Both the position numbers and the translations under genes were made by a program. From Amycolatopsis australiensis (GTDB taxonomy: Bacteria > Actinomycetota > Actinomycetes > Mycobacteriales > Pseudonocardiaceae), in contig NZ_FPJG01000006.1 in assembly GCF_900119165.1 (NCBI RefSeq), positions 7,044,001-7,108,000 of the forward strand: a stretch of DNA of 64,000 nt, given 5' to 3'. Under the pieces are notes generated by a model. The model did not search any database and was not told where the DNA came from. It saw nothing but the letters and a program-made list of their open reading frames with translations. Positions 50,901 through 61,700 of this stretch are shown here, one piece after another. How positions within the stretch are numbered: the first letter of the stretch is position 1; the number at the start of each line of letters is the position of its first letter.

Positions 50901-53900
50901 AGCGCCCACAGCTCTTCCGGTGACCCGACGCCGCCGGGGAACCGGCAGGACATGGCCACGATCGCGATCGGGTCGTCGGCGACGGCCGCCGCTTCGGCCG
51001 CCACGGGCGCGTCACCGCCGCCCAGCAGCTCGGCACGCAGGTGCTTGGCCAGCGCGCTCGGCGTCGGGTAGTCGAACACGAGCGTCGCCGGCAGCTTCAG
51101 CCCGGTCGCCGCGGCGAGCCGGTTGCGCAGCTCGACCGCCGTCACCGAGTCGAACCCGACGTCGCTGAACGCCTGGTCCTCGCGCACGGTGCCCGCCGAG
51201 GCGTAACCGAGGACGGTGGCCACCTGGGCACCGACCAGCTCGGTGAGCAGCCGGACCTGGTCGGCCCGGTTCCGGCCGGCGAGCCGGCGGCCCAGGTCGG
51301 AGGACGGTGCCTGCTCGGCCTTCGCGGTGACGGCCGGCCGCCGGACCTCGGGCAGCTCGTCGAACAGCTTCGTCGGGTTGGTCGCGGTGTAGGCGACGTA
51401 GTACCGGTCCCAGTCGATGTCGAGGACGCCGAGTGCGTCCTCGCCGTCCTCGACGGCCTGGTGCAGCACGGCCAGCGCGCGCTCCGGGGCCATCTCGGGG
51501 ACGCCGTGCCGGCGGGCGAGCTCGCCGATGCCCGACTCCGCCATGCCCGCGCCCGCCCACGGCCCCCAGGCGATGGAGGTCGCCGGCACGCCTTCGGCCC
51601 GCAATGCCTGCGCGTACGCGTCGAGGAAGGCGTTGCCGGGCGCGTAGTTTCCCTGTCCGGAAGCGCCGAAAGTGCCGGCCATGGAGGAGAAGAACACCAA
51701 GGCGGACAGCGGCTGGTCCGCGGTGAGCTCCCGCAGGTTCACCGCGCCCCGCAGCTTGGGGAGCAGGACCCGGTCGGCCTGGTCGGCGGTGAGCCCGGCG
51801 ACGACCGCGTCGTCGAGGGCGGCCGCGGTGTGGAACACCGCCGACAGCGGACCGGCCTTGGCCAGCACCGCCCGCAGGGCTTCGCGGTCGGCGACGTCGC
51901 AGGCGGCGATGGTGACCCGGGTGCCTGCCTCGGTGAGTTCGGCACGCAGCTCTTCGGCGCCCGGCGCGGCCGGTCCCCGGCGGCTCAGCAGCACCAGGTG
52001 GTCCGCGCCGAGTGCCGCCAGCCAGCGCGCGACGTGCGAGCCGAGCGGGCCGGTGCCGCCGCTGACGACGACGGTGCCCTCCGGACGCCAGGCGACGGCA
52101 CCCGGCAGGCGGGTGCGCGGAGCACGCACGAGGCGGCGCACGTACGTCCCGGACGCGCGGAGGGCGACCTGATCCTCCTCGGGCGCACCGGAAAGCACCG
52201 CGGCCAGCGCGTGCCGCGTGCGCTCGTCCGGTTCGGCGGGCAGGTCGATCAGGCCGCCCCAGCGGTCGGGGTGTTCCAGCCCGGCCACCCGGCCGAGGCC
52301 CCACGCGGTCGCCTGCACCGGGTTGCGGACCGGCTCGCCGGCCTCGGCGCGGACGGCACCGGTGGTCAGGCACCAGAGCGGCGCGGTGATCCCGGCGTCG
52401 CCGAGTGCCTGCACGGTGCTCAGGGTGTCGGTCAGGGAGCGCGGCGCGACGACGCAGCCGTCCCGGCGGCCCTCGGCGAGCGCGGCCAGCGAAACCACCC
52501 CGGCCGGCCGGTGTTCCGCGACGGCCTCGGTGAGCTGCGTTGCCAGCGCGGCGCGGTCCCAGTCGCCGATTTCGAGCACCCGCGGCGTCGCTCCGCCTTC
52601 TTCGAGCGCGGCGACGACGGCGGCGGTGACGCGCGTGCCGGGATCGAGCACCAGCCAGGTCCCGCCGAGCCGGCCGGCGGGCGTGCCGATGCCCTTCCAC
52701 GTGACGCGGTAGCGCCATTGGTCCAGCATCGCGGACTCGCGGTGCTTGCGGTGCCAGGCGGAGAGCGCGGGCACGACGCTGCCGAGCTGGTCGCCGTCGG
52801 GGAGGTCGAGGGTTTCGGCGAGGCCCGTGAGGTCTCCCCGCTCGACGGCGTCCCAGAACCGGTCTTCGAGGGAGCCGCTCATCCGCGGCGCGGGGGCTTC
52901 CGGCGCTTCGACGGCGGTGGGCAGCCAGAAGCGTTCGCGCTGGAAGGCGTAGGTGGGGAGGTCGACCCGGTGGCCGGGGGTCAGCTTTTCCCAGGCGACG
53001 GTGGTTCCCCGGACGTAGGCCTCGGCGAAGGCGCGGTAGACCTGCCGGAGGCTGCCGTGGTCGCGGCGGAGCGTCGGCAGGACGGCCCCGGTGACGTCGC
53101 GTTCGTCGAGGGTTTGCTGGATGCCGACGGTGAGGACCGGGTGCGGGGAGCTTTCGATGAAGACCGTGTGGCCGGCGGTGATGGCGGCTTCGGTGGCGTC
53201 TTCGAATCTCACGGTGGCGCGGAGGTTGCGGTACCAGTAGCCGGCGGTCAGTTCGGCGGTGTCGATCTGGGTGCCGGTCAGGGTGGAGAAGAAGACCGTG
53301 TCCACGCTGGACGGGTTCACCGGGGCCAGGTCTTGCAGGATGCGGTCCCGGATCGCCTCCACCTGGGGTGAGTGGGAGGCATAATCCACTGGTACGCGGC
53401 GGACGCGGATGCCCTGGGCTTCCCACTGTTTCCGGGCTTCGTCCAGGGCGGCGACTTCGCCTGAGATGACTGTGGCCGACGGGCCGTTCACCGCGGCGAT
53501 GCCGAGCCGGGGGTCCAGGTCCTGTTCCACCTCGGCGGCGGGAAGCGGAACGGACAGCATCCCGCCGGTCCCGGCCAGCTCGGTGATCGCCCTCGCCCGC
53601 AAGGCAACCACGCGAGCGCCGTCTGTTGTGGACAGTGCTCCGGCGACCACCGCGGCGGCGATCTCACCCTGGGAGTGACCGATCACCGCGGCCGGCTCGA
53701 CCCCCGCCGACCGCCAGAGCTCAGCGAGACTCACCATCACCGCCCACAGCAGCGGCTGCACCACATCGACCCGCTCCAGTACCGAGGGGTCATCGGAACG
53801 CGCCACTTCGGTGAGCGACCAGTCCACAAAGCAGGACAGGGCGGCTTCGCACTCCGCCCACCTCGCCGCGAACACCTCCGAGGAATCGAGGAGCTCGACC

Positions 53901-55669
53901 GCCATGCCGACCCACTGCGCACCCTGGCCCGGGAACACCAGCACGGGACCCGCGCCGGACAGCCCGGCCACCCCGGAGACGACACCATCGCCGGTCTCCC
54001 CCGCGGCGACCGACCTGACGCCGGCGAGCAGCTCATCGCGATCGGCGCCCAGGACGACGGCGCGGTAGTCCAGTGCTGCCCGGGAGGTGGCGAGGGAGAA
54101 CCCGAGGTCGGCGGGCGAGGAGTTTGCTGTGGTCCACCGCCCGAGCCGGCGGGCTTGCGCCTGCAGTCCGGCCTCTGACTTGGAGGAAAGCACCCACGGC
54201 ACAACGGGCGGCGCGGACCTGGCCGGTTCGGTGGGACCGGCCGCCACAGCGACCCCAGCCGCGGCAGCGGGCTCGGCGAACTCCGCGGCCTCGGCCGCTC
54301 CGACGGCCGGCGGCGCTTCGATGATCACGTGGGCGTTGGTGCCGCTGATGCCGAACGACGACACCCCCGCCCGGCGCGGCCGGCCCGTCTCCGGCCAGTC
54401 GCGGGCCTCGGTGAGCAGCTCCACCGCCCCCGCCGACCAGTCCACCTGGGGGGTCGGCTCGTCGACGTGCAGGGTCTTCGGGAGCCGGCCGTGGCGGATG
54501 GCCTCGACCACCTTGATCACCCCGGCCACGCCGGCCGCCGCCTGGGTGTGGCCGATGTTCGACTTGATCGACCCGAGCCACAGGGGCCGGTCGCGGTCAC
54601 GGCCGTAGGTGGCGATCAGGGCCTGCGCTTCGATCGGGTCGCCGAGGCGGGTGCCCGTGCCATGCGCCTCCACCAGGTCGACCTGCTCGGCCGCGAGGTG
54701 GGCGTTCGCCAGGGCCTGGCGGATGACCCGCTGCTGGGACGGCCCGTTGGGCGCGGTGAGACCGCTGCTCGCGCCGTCCTGGTTGACCGCCGTGCCGCGG
54801 ACGACCGCGAGGATCGGGTGGCCGTTGCGCTGCGCGTCCGAAAGCCGTTCCGCCAGCAGGACGCCGACGCCCTCGCTCCACGCCGTGCCGTCGGCGGAGG
54901 CGGCGAACGACTTCGACCGGCCGCTGGGGTCCATCCCGCCCTGCCTGCTGAAGTCGACGAACGTGCCGGGCGTGGCCATCACCGCCACGCCGCCGGCCAG
55001 CGCCAGCGAGCACTCGCGCTGCCGGACCGCCTGCACGGCCAGGTGCAGCGCGACCAGCGACGACGAACACGCCGTGTCAACGGTGACCGCGGGCCCCTCG
55101 AACCCGAACGTGTAGGACACCCGGCCCGACACGACACTGCCCGCGTTGCCCGTGCTGAGGAAGCCCGCCGACTGCTCGGGCACGGCGCGGACGCCGACCG
55201 TGTAGTCGTGGTACATCACGCCGGTGAACACGCCGGTCCGGCTGCCGCGCAACGACGTCGGGTCCAGCCCGGCCCGTTCGAGCACTTCCCAGGAGGCCTC
55301 CAGCACGAGCCGCTGCTGCGGGTCCATGGCCAGCGCCTCGCGGGGCGAGATGCCGAACAGGGCCGCGTCGAACTCCGCCGCGTCGTGGAGGAAGCCGCCC
55401 TCGGTGACGAATCCCGCGCCCGGGGCGGACATCGCCTGGAGGTCCCAGCCGCGGTCGGCGGGGAACGCCGAGATGGCGTCGGTCTCCGCCTCGACCAGCG
55501 ACCACAGCTGCTCGGGCGAGGCGGCGCCGCCGGGGTACCGGCAGCTCATCGACACGATGGCGACCGGCTCCGTGTTCCGCGACTCGGCCTCGCGCAGCAG
55601 CCGCCGGGTCTCGCGCAGGTCGGCGGTGGCCCGCTTGAGGTAGTCGAGGTACCTCGCTTCAGTCGTCAC
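41933..55669 (-). CDS. Type I PKS, three modules
   Basis: The 4578-aa product starts with a docking helix ([18 protein letters not shown]). Module 1: KS (Cys 201), AT (GHSQGE, Ser 666; YASH, methylmalonyl), KR with LDD and GNYAPGN (about 1200-1345, B-type), ACP (Ser 1508). Module 2: KS (Cys 1735), AT (GHSQGE, Ser 2181) with AAGH at about 2284 instead of YASH, predicting ethylmalonyl or another alkylmalonyl unit, KR with LDD (B-type), ACP (Ser 3006). Module 3: KS (Cys 3237), AT (GHSIGE, Ser 3684; HAFH, malonyl), KR lacking LDD but with Trp in [12 protein letters not shown] (A-type), ACP (Ser 4464) and a C-terminal docking region ending [13 protein letters not shown]. No DH or ER. GTG 55669 follows GAGGAG. 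Confidence 0.96.
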   Translation of the reverse strand: MTTEARYLDYLKRATADLRETRRLLREAESRNTEPVAIVSMSCRYPGGAASPEQLWSLVEAETDAISAFPADRGWDLQAMSAPGAGFVTEGGFLHDAAEFDAALFGISPREALAMDPQQRLVLEASWEVLERAGLDPTSLRGSRTGVFTGVMYHDYTVGVRAVPEQSAGFLSTGNAGSVVSGRVSYTFGFEGPAVTVDTACSSSLVALHLAVQAVRQRECSLALAGGVAVMATPGTFVDFSRQGGMDPSGRSKSFAASADGTAWSEGVGVLLAERLSDAQRNGHPILAVVRGTAVNQDGASSGLTAPNGPSQQRVIRQALANAHLAAEQVDLVEAHGTGTRLGDPIEAQALIATYGRDRDRPLWLGSIKSNIGHTQAAAGVAGVIKVVEAIRHGRLPKTLHVDEPTPQVDWSAGAVELLTEARDWPETGRPRRAGVSSFGISGTNAHVIIEAPPAVGAAEAAEFAEPAAAAGVAVAAGPTEPARSAPPVVPWVLSSKSEAGLQAQARRLGRWTTANSSPADLGFSLATSRAALDYRAVVLGADRDELLAGVRSVAAGETGDGVVSGVAGLSGAGPVLVFPGQGAQWVGMAVELLDSSEVFAARWAECEAALSCFVDWSLTEVARSDDPSVLERVDVVQPLLWAVMVSLAELWRSAGVEPAAVIGHSQGEIAAAVVAGALSTTDGARVVALRARAITELAGTGGMLSVPLPAAEVEQDLDPRLGIAAVNGPSATVISGEVAALDEARKQWEAQGIRVRRVPVDYASHSPQVEAIRDRILQDLAPVNPSSVDTVFFSTLTGTQIDTAELTAGYWYRNLRATVRFEDATEAAITAGHTVFIESSPHPVLTVGIQQTLDERDVTGAVLPTLRRDHGSLRQVYRAFAEAYVRGTTVAWEKLTPGHRVDLPTYAFQRERFWLPTAVEAPEAPAPRMSGSLEDRFWDAVERGDLTGLAETLDLPDGDQLGSVVPALSAWHRKHRESAMLDQWRYRVTWKGIGTPAGRLGGTWLVLDPGTRVTAAVVAALEEGGATPRVLEIGDWDRAALATQLTEAVAEHRPAGVVSLAALAEGRRDGCVVAPRSLTDTLSTVQALGDAGITAPLWCLTTGAVRAEAGEPVRNPVQATAWGLGRVAGLEHPDRWGGLIDLPAEPDERTRHALAAVLSGAPEEDQVALRASGTYVRRLVRAPRTRLPGAVAWRPEGTVVVSGGTGPLGSHVARWLAALGADHLVLLSRRGPAAPGAEELRAELTEAGTRVTIAACDVADREALRAVLAKAGPLSAVFHTAAALDDAVVAGLTADQADRVLLPKLRGAVNLRELTADQPLSALVFFSSMAGTFGASGQGNYAPGNAFLDAYAQALRAEGVPATSIAWGPWAGAGMAESGIGELARRHGVPEMAPERALAVLHQAVEDGEDALGVLDIDWDRYYVAYTATNPTKLFDELPEVRRPAVTAKAEQAPSSDLGRRLAGRNRADQVRLLTELVGAQVATVLGYASAGTVREDQAFSDVGFDSVTAVELRNRLAAATGLKLPATLVFDYPTPSALAKHLRAELLGGGDAPVAAEAAAVADDPIAIVAMSCRFPGGVGSPEELWALLAEGREGIGPFPADRGWDLDALARVSPDGTNTLEGGFLTDVSAFDAGFFGISPREALAMDPQQRLLLEVAWETLERAGIDPAALRGSRTGVFAGTNGQDYAGFLASVAKDVAGYIGTGNAASVLSGRVSYAFGFEGPTVTVDTACSSSLVAMHLAAQSLRAGECSLALAGGVTVMITPTLFLEVNENNSVAADNRCKAFADSADGAGFSEGIGLLLLERLSDAERNGHPVLAVLRGSAVNSDGASNGLTAPNGPSQQRVIRQALAAAGLSTQDVDVVEAHGTGTKLGDPIEAQALLATYGQDREHPLLLGSVKSNLGHTQAAAGVAGVLKVVLALRHSLLPKTLHVDTPSSRVDWSAGSVELLTEARPWPDAGRPRRAGVSSFGIGGTNAHLIIEAAAPAPAAPAAEEPATVPLVLSARTAPALRAQAARLRALLAEPGASPAELGRALVTTRAAFEHRAAVVDDDPATLRDGLDALANGLPATNLVTGTAGATAAGKVVFVFPGQGSQWAGMAVGLLADSAVFRAELTACDAAVREVTGWSVVDVLTDVPGTPGLDRIDVLQPVLFSVMVSLARLWESFGVRPDAVAGHSQGEVAAAYLAGALSLPDAARVISVRSRAMTEVWGQGEMMSLALSAEEVGARIAKWGDAISLAVVNSPSSVVVCGDGGKLAELAAECEADGVRVRKVRGANAAGHSPAVDVLREPLLRDLAVLRPAAAEVPFYSTVTGAVLTEPADAAYWCRNMREPVRFEDVTRALIADGHTLFVELSPHPLLASAIQETAQDAGAAVLTFGSLRRDEGGLRRFTRSLAEAHVRGLPVDLARVFGEGAVPELPTYAFQRERYWPEATAATAAVTAHSPDEARFWSAVDSGDSGAVAGTLAIDDSEALRALVPALSAWRRDRLEKSVVDDWRYRTVWRPLPAAAGAALSGTWLVVTPPGVDASAYAGALARHGAEPVTLELRPDEPFEAPAAEVDGVLSLLALDPAGLAAAPATLAATAALLTAVDAPLWTVTRGAVSVGRADRLTAPEQAPAWGLGRVAAQEHPDRWGGLIDLPAEFDDRAGDRLAAVLTGTEDQVAIRASGVFGHRLVRDRVAGQAPAREWQPHGTVLVTGGTGAVGAHIARWLARSGAEGLVLLGRRGPAAPGAAKLAAELTALGAEVAVVACDVTDREALAAVLDAIPAERPLTAVLHAAAVLDDGVLDRLDAGRFETVLRPKALAAAVLHEATRALDLDAFVLFSSVAGTLGNSGQAGYAAANAYLDALAVARRAEGLPATSIGWGAWAGSRATEGVAGQTRTRRGAAGAMEPAMAITAMATALAHDDTAVVLADLDWTRLGPALTAGRPNPLVAELVTAAPGGEPAGDEGLAGRLAAIPPSERADAVLEFVRAQAAAVLGHASADAVEPDRPFRDLGFDSLTAVEFRNILGAATGLRLPVTLVFDHPTPLAVAGQVLERAFGAGEPVRAPVPASAAADEPIAIVAMGCRLPGGIRSPEDLWRLLADGGDAVGPFPEERGWDIDRIFDPERSKPGTTYVREGGFLADPGEFDPTLFRVSPREALTMDPQQRLLLEIAWEVFERAGLDPRSLRGSETGVYVGTNYQDYPALLHQAGGTDEGFMVTGGAASVVSGRLSYTFGLEGPAVTVDTACSASLVALHLAAQALRQGECSLALAGGATVMATPMLFVGMSAQGGLAADGRCKPFAGAADGTGWGEGAGLVLLERLSDAQRNGHPVLALVRGSAVNQDGASNGISAPSGPAQQRVIRQALAGAGLSTQDVDAVEAHGTATTLGDPIEAQALLATYGQDRPEPLLLGSVKSNLGHTQAAAGITGVLKMVLALRNGLLPKTLHVDEPTPYVDWTAGNVRLLTEAQPWPDHGRPRRAGVSAFGVGGTNAHAILEQAPEPAGPPAATEAGELAVTPWPLSGDSPAALRAQARELREHLLGHGDLRAADVGHTLATARAALGHRAVVTGADRDELLDGLAAVAAGLPAASVVTGTASGRGKPVVLFSGQGSQRIGMGRELAAASGVFADELDAVCAHLDQHLDRPLREVMWSGTPEELDRTEYAQAALFAVEVAQFRLLERWGLRPGALAGHSIGELTAAYVAGVFSLEDAAALVAARGRLMQTLPGGGAMLAVQASEEEITAAIGGTGLDVAAVNGPASVVVSGDEDAVAAFEAAWRVRGRKTRRLRVSHAFHSARMDAMLAGFAEAAAKVTYHAPKIPVVSNVTGEPAGETDLVTPEYWVRHVRGTVRFADGVRAAARLHAGPFVELGPDGVLTALAQETLGADERVFVAAQRADRPEFAAFLLAAGRLQATGSAVDWTEVFAPAKPHPVPLPTYPFQHETFWPEIVHAGSRAAVDRLLYRVGWRRIDLAAGKPAGRWLLVLPEGDVEPAATARAALDAETTELRMGTESRAELAARLTGLGAFDGVLSLLALDEEPAPIVPRGAAATLRLIQALGDAGVGAPLWLLTEGAVAVGGGDVVTGPAQAMAWGFGKTLGLEQPARWGGLVDVSAGVAAGQLAAVLAGAGDEDQLAVRSDGVYVRRLARAPLGPRGEPWTSRGTALITGGTGGLGAEVAKWLARGGAEHLVLTSRRGPAAAGVAELEAELTGLGTRVTVVACDVADRDALARVLADVGGEVRTVVHAAGISLNNPIAATTDAELEAVAAAKLAGAVHLDELLGDRDLDAFVLFSSISSTWGSGAQAGYGAANAFLDAFAHWRRARGRTATSIAWGAWGDVGMVNLAGNAEAARRLGLALMPPSAAIAALAAALDQDETTVTVADVDWATFAPSFTLARRRPLLDDLPEVRAAADGDTAADGVAEQLRGRLATMSGADRTRALAELVGAHIAAVLGYAGAGAVEPGRSFRELGVDSLTAVELRNQIGAATGLRLPATLVFDHPTPADVVDFVRDELLRDGDEGRTVIDDLDRVDAALDADLPVGDRRLVVARLRSLLARFDDDTETGGSGLDTATDDELFALVDHDLGLS

Positions 55670-55703
55670 GTGCGTTCACTCCTCGGGACGTCGGGTGGGG
55701 GCC

Positions 55704-58700
55704 TCAGGCCGTGCCCAGTTCTTGGTCGAGGAGGCTGAACAGCTCCTCCGCATCGGCCTCGGCGAGGTCGTCGCCCTCGCCGGGACCGGACTGCCGCTCG
55801 CGCTCGCTCCAGGTGGCGAGCAGCCGCCGCAGCCGGGTGGTGATCTCTTCGTCGCCGGGATCGGCGGTGGCCAGCAGCGCTTCCAGCTTGGCGATCTCCT
55901 CGGTGACCGGGGCGGTGGCCGCGCCGTCGTCGGCGAGCAGTTCGCCCAGGTGCGCGGCCAGGTCGGTCACCGTCGGGTAGTCGAAGACGGCCGTCGGGGA
56001 CAGCCGCGCCGAAGTCGCGGCGACCAGCCGGTTGCGCAGCTCGACCGCGGCGAGGGAGTCGAAGCCGAGTTCGAGGAAGCCCCGGTCCGGCGGGACGGCC
56101 AGCGGCGAGTCGTGGCCGAGCACCTCGGCGACCTGCGAGCGCACGAGCTCGGTCAGCCGCCGGGCCAGCTCCGCCCCGGACAGCGTGGTCAGGTCGGCCG
56201 CGGGTGCCTGGACCGCCGCGCGCCGCGCCGCCGGCCGGACGAGCCCGCGCAGCAGCGGGTGCACGGCCGGGGCCGCCCGCAACGCGGCGAAGTCCAGCCG
56301 GACCGGCACGGTCAGCGCGCGGTCCAAGCCGAGCGACGCGTCGAGCAGCTCCATGCCGAGCCCGGCGTCGATCGGGGCGAACCCGGACCGGGCGATCCGG
56401 GCCCGGTCCGCGGCGCCCAGCCGGGCCGTCATGCCACCGTCGGCCGCCCACATGCCCCAGGCCAGCGCCGTCATCGGGACTCCGGCGGCCCGGCAGTGCC
56501 GGGCGTAGGCGTCGGCGAAGCTGTTGGCCGCCGCGTAGGCGGACTGGCCGGCACCGCCGAACAGCCCCGCCGCGGCCGAGCACACCGCGAACACGCGGGC
56601 GTCCCCGGCGAGCTCCCGCAGGTTGACCACGGCGTCCACTTTGGACTTCAGTCCGCCGGAAAGCCGTTCGGGGGTCAGGGTTTCGACGAGCCCGTCGTCG
56701 ACCACGCCCGCGGTGTGCACGACGGAGGCGACCGGGACGCCGGCCAGTACCCGCGCCAGCGCGGGCCGATCGGCGGCGTCGCAGGCGACGAGCGTCGCCC
56801 GCGCGCCGAGCTCGGCCAGCTCGGCCAGGAGCTCGGGGGCTCCTTCGGCGTCGGGGCCGCGCCTGCTGAGCAGCAGCAGGTTGCGCACGCCGTGCCGGGT
56901 GACCAGGTGCCGGGCGACGAGCCCGCCGACCATGCCGGTGGCCCCGGTGATCAGGGTGGTGCCCTCGGTGTCCCACTCGACGGGGGCGGGTTCGGCGGTG
57001 ACGCGGGTGAGCCGGGGCGCGAGCACGGCCCCGTCCCGCACGGCCACCTGCGGCTCGCCGGCGGCGAGGGCGGCGGCGAGGCCGGCGGTTCCGTCGGTGT
57101 CGACCAGGACGAACCGGCCGGGGTGTTCGGACTGCGCGGACCGCAGCAGGCCCCACGCGGTCGCGGCGGCCACGCCGGGCACGGAGCCGGTGTCCCCGAC
57201 GGCGATCGCGCCGCGGGTCACCACGGCCAGCCGCCCATCGGCGGGGCCGTCGGCCAGCCAGGACCGGACCAGATCGAGCGCTTGGGCGGCGGCCGCGTGG
57301 GCCGCGGAGACGAGGTCGCCGGCGGGCACGGCCAGCTCGGCCACGGTGATGCCGGCCGGGATCTCGCCCTCGGCCGGCTGGGCCGCGGACACCAGCTCCG
57401 CACTCGCCGCCGCCTGCGCGGTAACGGCAACGCCAAGTGAGATCCCACTCTCGCCCGGTCGGGCCGCGGGCACCAGGCCCGCGCTCCCCGCCGACCGCGC
57501 GGCGACGGCGCCGTCGACCGGGATCTCGGCCTCGGACGAGTGGGCCAGGTCCGCGCTCGCCGGAGCCTGCGCGGCAACGGCAACCACAACGCCGGCTGGA
57601 CTCCCGCCCTCGCCCGCCGTCGCGATCGGGTGCCACTCCACCGCGAACAGGTGGCCCGTGCGTGATGGCGGGGCCGTCAGCTTGCGCAACGTCAGCGACT
57701 CCGCCGAGAACACCGCTGCCCCGGTGCCGTCGGCCGCCAAGACCGTGACCCGGTCGGGCCCCAACCTCGACAACCTCACCCGCAGGCGACCGGCTCCCGT
57801 CGCGTGCAGCTGGACTCCGGACCAGGAGAACGGCAACCGCGCTCCTCCCGCCACGTCCTCGCCGAGCCCCACCGCCTGCACCCCGGCGTCGAGCAGGGCC
57901 GGGTGCAGGCCGAACTCCGCCGCTCCCGGCGTGGCTCCCTCCGGCAGCACCGCCTCGGCGAACACGTCTTCACCGGCGCGCCAGGCCGCGGTCAGGCCGC
58001 GGAACACCGGGCCGAAGCCGAAACCCAGCGCGGCCAGCTGGTCGTGGAACTCGGCCACCGGCAGTTCCTCGGCACCCGGCGGCGGCCACGCGGCCAGCAC
58101 CGAGACGTCGGGCGAGCCGGGTGCGCCCGGGGACACCACGCCGTCCGCGTGGCGGGTCCACGGCTCCTCGCCGATGCGGCCGTGCACGGTCAAGGTCCGG
58201 CGGCCGGCTTCGGCCGCTTCCCCGACCGTGAGCTGGACCTGCACCGCGCCGTCCTCGGGCAGCACCAGCGGGGCGGCCAGCGTGAGCTCGTCGAGCCTGC
58301 CGCAGCCCACCTGGTCCGCGGCGTGCAAAGCCAGTTCGACGAAGGCGGTGGCCGGCAACAGAACCGTGCCGCCGACCGCGTGATCGGCCAGCCACGGGTG
58401 CGTCGCCACCGACAGCCGCGCGGTCAGCACGCACTGCCCCGACTCCGCGAGCGGGACGGCGGCACCGAGCAGCGGGTGGCCGGTCGAGCCGAGGCCGGCG
58501 GCGGTGACGTCGCCCGCGGGACGGCCGACCGGGCGCACCCAGAAGCTCCGGTGCTGGAACGCGTAGGTGGGCAGGTCGACCCGGCGGGCGCCGTCGAACA
58601 CCGGTGTCCAGTCGATCGCGGCGCCGTCGACGTGCAGCCGGGCGAGCGCGGTGAGCAGCGTGTGCTCCGGGTCCCGGGCCGCCCGCTGCGTGGACACCAC

Positions 58701-61700
58701 CAGCGCGGCCTCGTCGGCCAGCACTTCGCCGGCGGCCGCCGCGAGCACGGCGTCCGGCCCGAGCTCGACGAACGTGTCGACGCCGTAGGCGGCCGCGCCC
58801 CGGACGGCTTCGGCGAACCGGACCGTGTTCCGCACCTGGTCGGCCCAGTAGCGCGGGGTGCACAGCTCGGCCGCGTCCGCCACCTTCCCGGTCAGCGTCG
58901 AGACGATCGGGATGGCCGGCGGCCGGAACTCCAGGGTGGCGAGCTTCGCCGTGAACTCCGCGAGCATCGGCTCCATCCGGTGGGAGTGGAACGCGTGGGA
59001 CACCCGCAGCCGCTTCACCTTCCGGCCGCGCCCGGCCGCCCACGTCTCGACGGCGGTGACCGCGTCGGTGTCGCCGGAAACCACCACGGACTCCGGCCCG
59101 TTGACCGCGGCCAGCGACACGCGGTCACCGAGCAGCTCGGCCACTTCCTCTTCGGTGGCACGGACCGCGAGCATGGCCCCGCCGGCCGGCAGGTCCTGCA
59201 TCAGCCGGCCCCGCGCGGCGACGAGCACGCAGGCGTCGTCCAGGGACAGCACGCCGGCGACGTGCGCCGCGGCGACCTCGCCGATGGAGTGCCCGATCAG
59301 CACCTCCGGCACCACGCCGAAGGATTCGGCCAGCCGGTACAACGCCACTTCGAACGCGAACAGGCCCGCCTGCGCATACACCGTCCGGTCGACGGTGTCG
59401 TCCTCGGCTTCCCACAGCACTTCGCCCAGCGGCCGGTCCAGCAGCAGGTCCAGGCGCGCGCACACCGCGTCGAAAGCGTCGGCGAAGACGGGGAACCGCT
59501 CACGCAAAGCACGGCCCATGCCTGAATACTGCGAACCCTGGCCGGAGAACAGAACCCCTAGCCGTCCCCTATCGGCCCGTGCGGCGCCCGTGAGCACCGC
59601 CGCCGGCCGGCGCCCGGCCACGCCGTCGGCCAGCGCCTTCCGGTCCGCGCCGAGCACCACGGCGCGGTGCTCGAACGCCGCTCGCGTCGACGCGAGCGAG
59701 AAACCGATGTCCACACCGGACAGTTCGGGCCGGTCCTCGGTGAACGCGGCCAGCTTCGCCGACTGAGCCGCGAGCGCGTCCTCGGTGCGGCCGGAGAGCA
59801 GCCAGGGCACCAGCCGGTCCACAGTGGATTCCGCCGGCTCGGCCGCCGGCGCCTGCTCGACGATCAGGTGGGCGTTCGTACCGCTGACGCCGAACGCGGA
59901 GACGGCGGCCCGGCGCGGCCCGCCGGTGTCCGGCCACGGCCGCGCTTCGGTGAGCAGCTCGACCGCGCCCGCCGCCCAGTCGACCTCCGGGGTCGGCCGG
60001 TCCACGTGCAACGTGGCGGGCAGGACGCCGTGCCGCAGCGCCAGCACGGTCTTCAGCAGGCCCGCGATGCCCGCCGCGGCCTGGGTGTGCCCGAGGTTCG
60101 ACTTGACGGACCCGATCAGCAGCGGCCGGTCGCGGTCCTGGCCGTAGGTGGCAATGAGGCCTTGGGCCTCGATCGGGTCGCCGAGGCTGGTGCCCGTGCC
60201 GTGCGCTTCGACCGCGTCGACGTCCCGCGCGGTGAGCCCGGCCAGCGCCAGGGTCTGCCGGATGAGCCGTTGCTGGGACGGGCCGTTGGGCGCGGTGATG
60301 CCGTTGGACGCGCCGTCCTGGTTCACCGCCGACCCGCGCAGCACGGCGAGCACCGGGTGCCCGTGGCGCCGGGCGTCGGACAGCCGCTCGAGCACGACCA
60401 CGCCGGCGCCCTCGCCCCACGAAGTGCCGTCGGCCGACGCCGCGAACGCCTTGCACCGGCCGTCGACGGCGAGTCCCCGCTGCCGGGAGAACTGCACGAA
60501 GAGGCTCGGCGTGGCCATCACGGTGACGCCACCGGCCAGCGCCAGCGAACACTCGCCCGCGCGCAGCGCCTGGGCCGCGAGGTGCACCGCGACCAGCGAC
60601 GCCGAGCACGCGGTGTCGACGCTGACCGCCGGGCCCTCCAGCCCGAGGGTGTAGGCGACCCGGCCGGACACCACGCTCGCCGCGTTGCCGGTGAGCGTGT
60701 AGCCCTCGAGCCCGGCGGGCCCCGCGGCGAGCAGCGCGCTGTAGTCCTGGCCGTTGGTGCCCGCGAACACTCCGGTCGAGCTGCCTCGCAGCGTCACCGG
60801 GTCGATGCCCGCGCGTTCGATCGCCTCCCAGCAGATCTCCAGCAGCACCCGCTGCTGCGGGTCCATCGCGAGGGCCTCGCGCGGGGAGATGCCGAAGAAC
60901 GCGGGGTCGAACTCGCCGGGGTCGTCGAGGAACCCGCCGTGCCGGGCGTAGCTCTTGCCCGGGCGGTCCGGGTCGGGGTCGTAGAGCCCGGCGAGGTCCC
61001 AGCCGCGGTCGGCGGGGAACTCGGTGATGACGTCCCGGCCGTCGGCCAGCAGCCGCCACAGCTGCTCGGGGGTTCGGACCCCGGCCGGGAAGCGGCAGCC
61101 CATCGAAACGACGGCGATCGGGTCGTCGGCCACCGGCGCGGCCACCGGAACCGGCGCGGTGGCGGGCTTCCCGCCCTGTGCCGCGCCGAGCAGGTGCCCG
61201 GCCATGACCTCGGCGTTCGGGTAGTCGAACACGAGCGTGGCCGGCAGGGTCAGCCCGGTCGCGGCGGCGAGCCGGTTCCGCAGTTCGACGGCGGTGAGCG
61301 AGTCGAAGCCGAGTTCCCGGAACGACGTGCGGGCGTCGACCGCGCCCGCGGAGCCGTGGCCGAGCACAGCGGCCGCGTGGGCGCGGACGAGGTCGAGCAC
61401 GAGGCGGTGCCGGTCCCCCTCGGCGGTTTCGGCGAGCTTCCGGGCGAGTTCGGCGTCCTCGGTGCCGGACTGGGCGACGGCGGCTTCGGGAATGCCGTCG
61501 AACAGCGGGCCACGGCGGCCGGCGGCGAACCGCGGCCAGTCGATGTCGGCGACGACCACGGTCGTGTCGTCGTGCTCGACCGCGCCGCGCAGGGCGGCGA
61601 TGCCCTGTTCGGCGGTGAGGAAGCCGACCCCGCCGCGGCGCATCCGGTTTTCGCGGACCGCGCTGCCGGTGGCGAGCGAATCGGCCCAGGCGCCCCAGGC

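Noticed and set aside
45710..50923. 1737-codon plus-strand open frame, and other long plus-strand frames across 32-64 kb
   Set aside because: They are antisense to PKS genes whose domains and motifs are intact. Their translations are Arg/Gly/Ala/Val-rich with no domains, a normal by-product of high-GC coding DNA.
57280..57600. Possible CRISPR-like or direct-repeat array
   Set aside because: The repeat is in frame, protein-coding and without spacers of constant length between identical units; it is an internal gene repeat.
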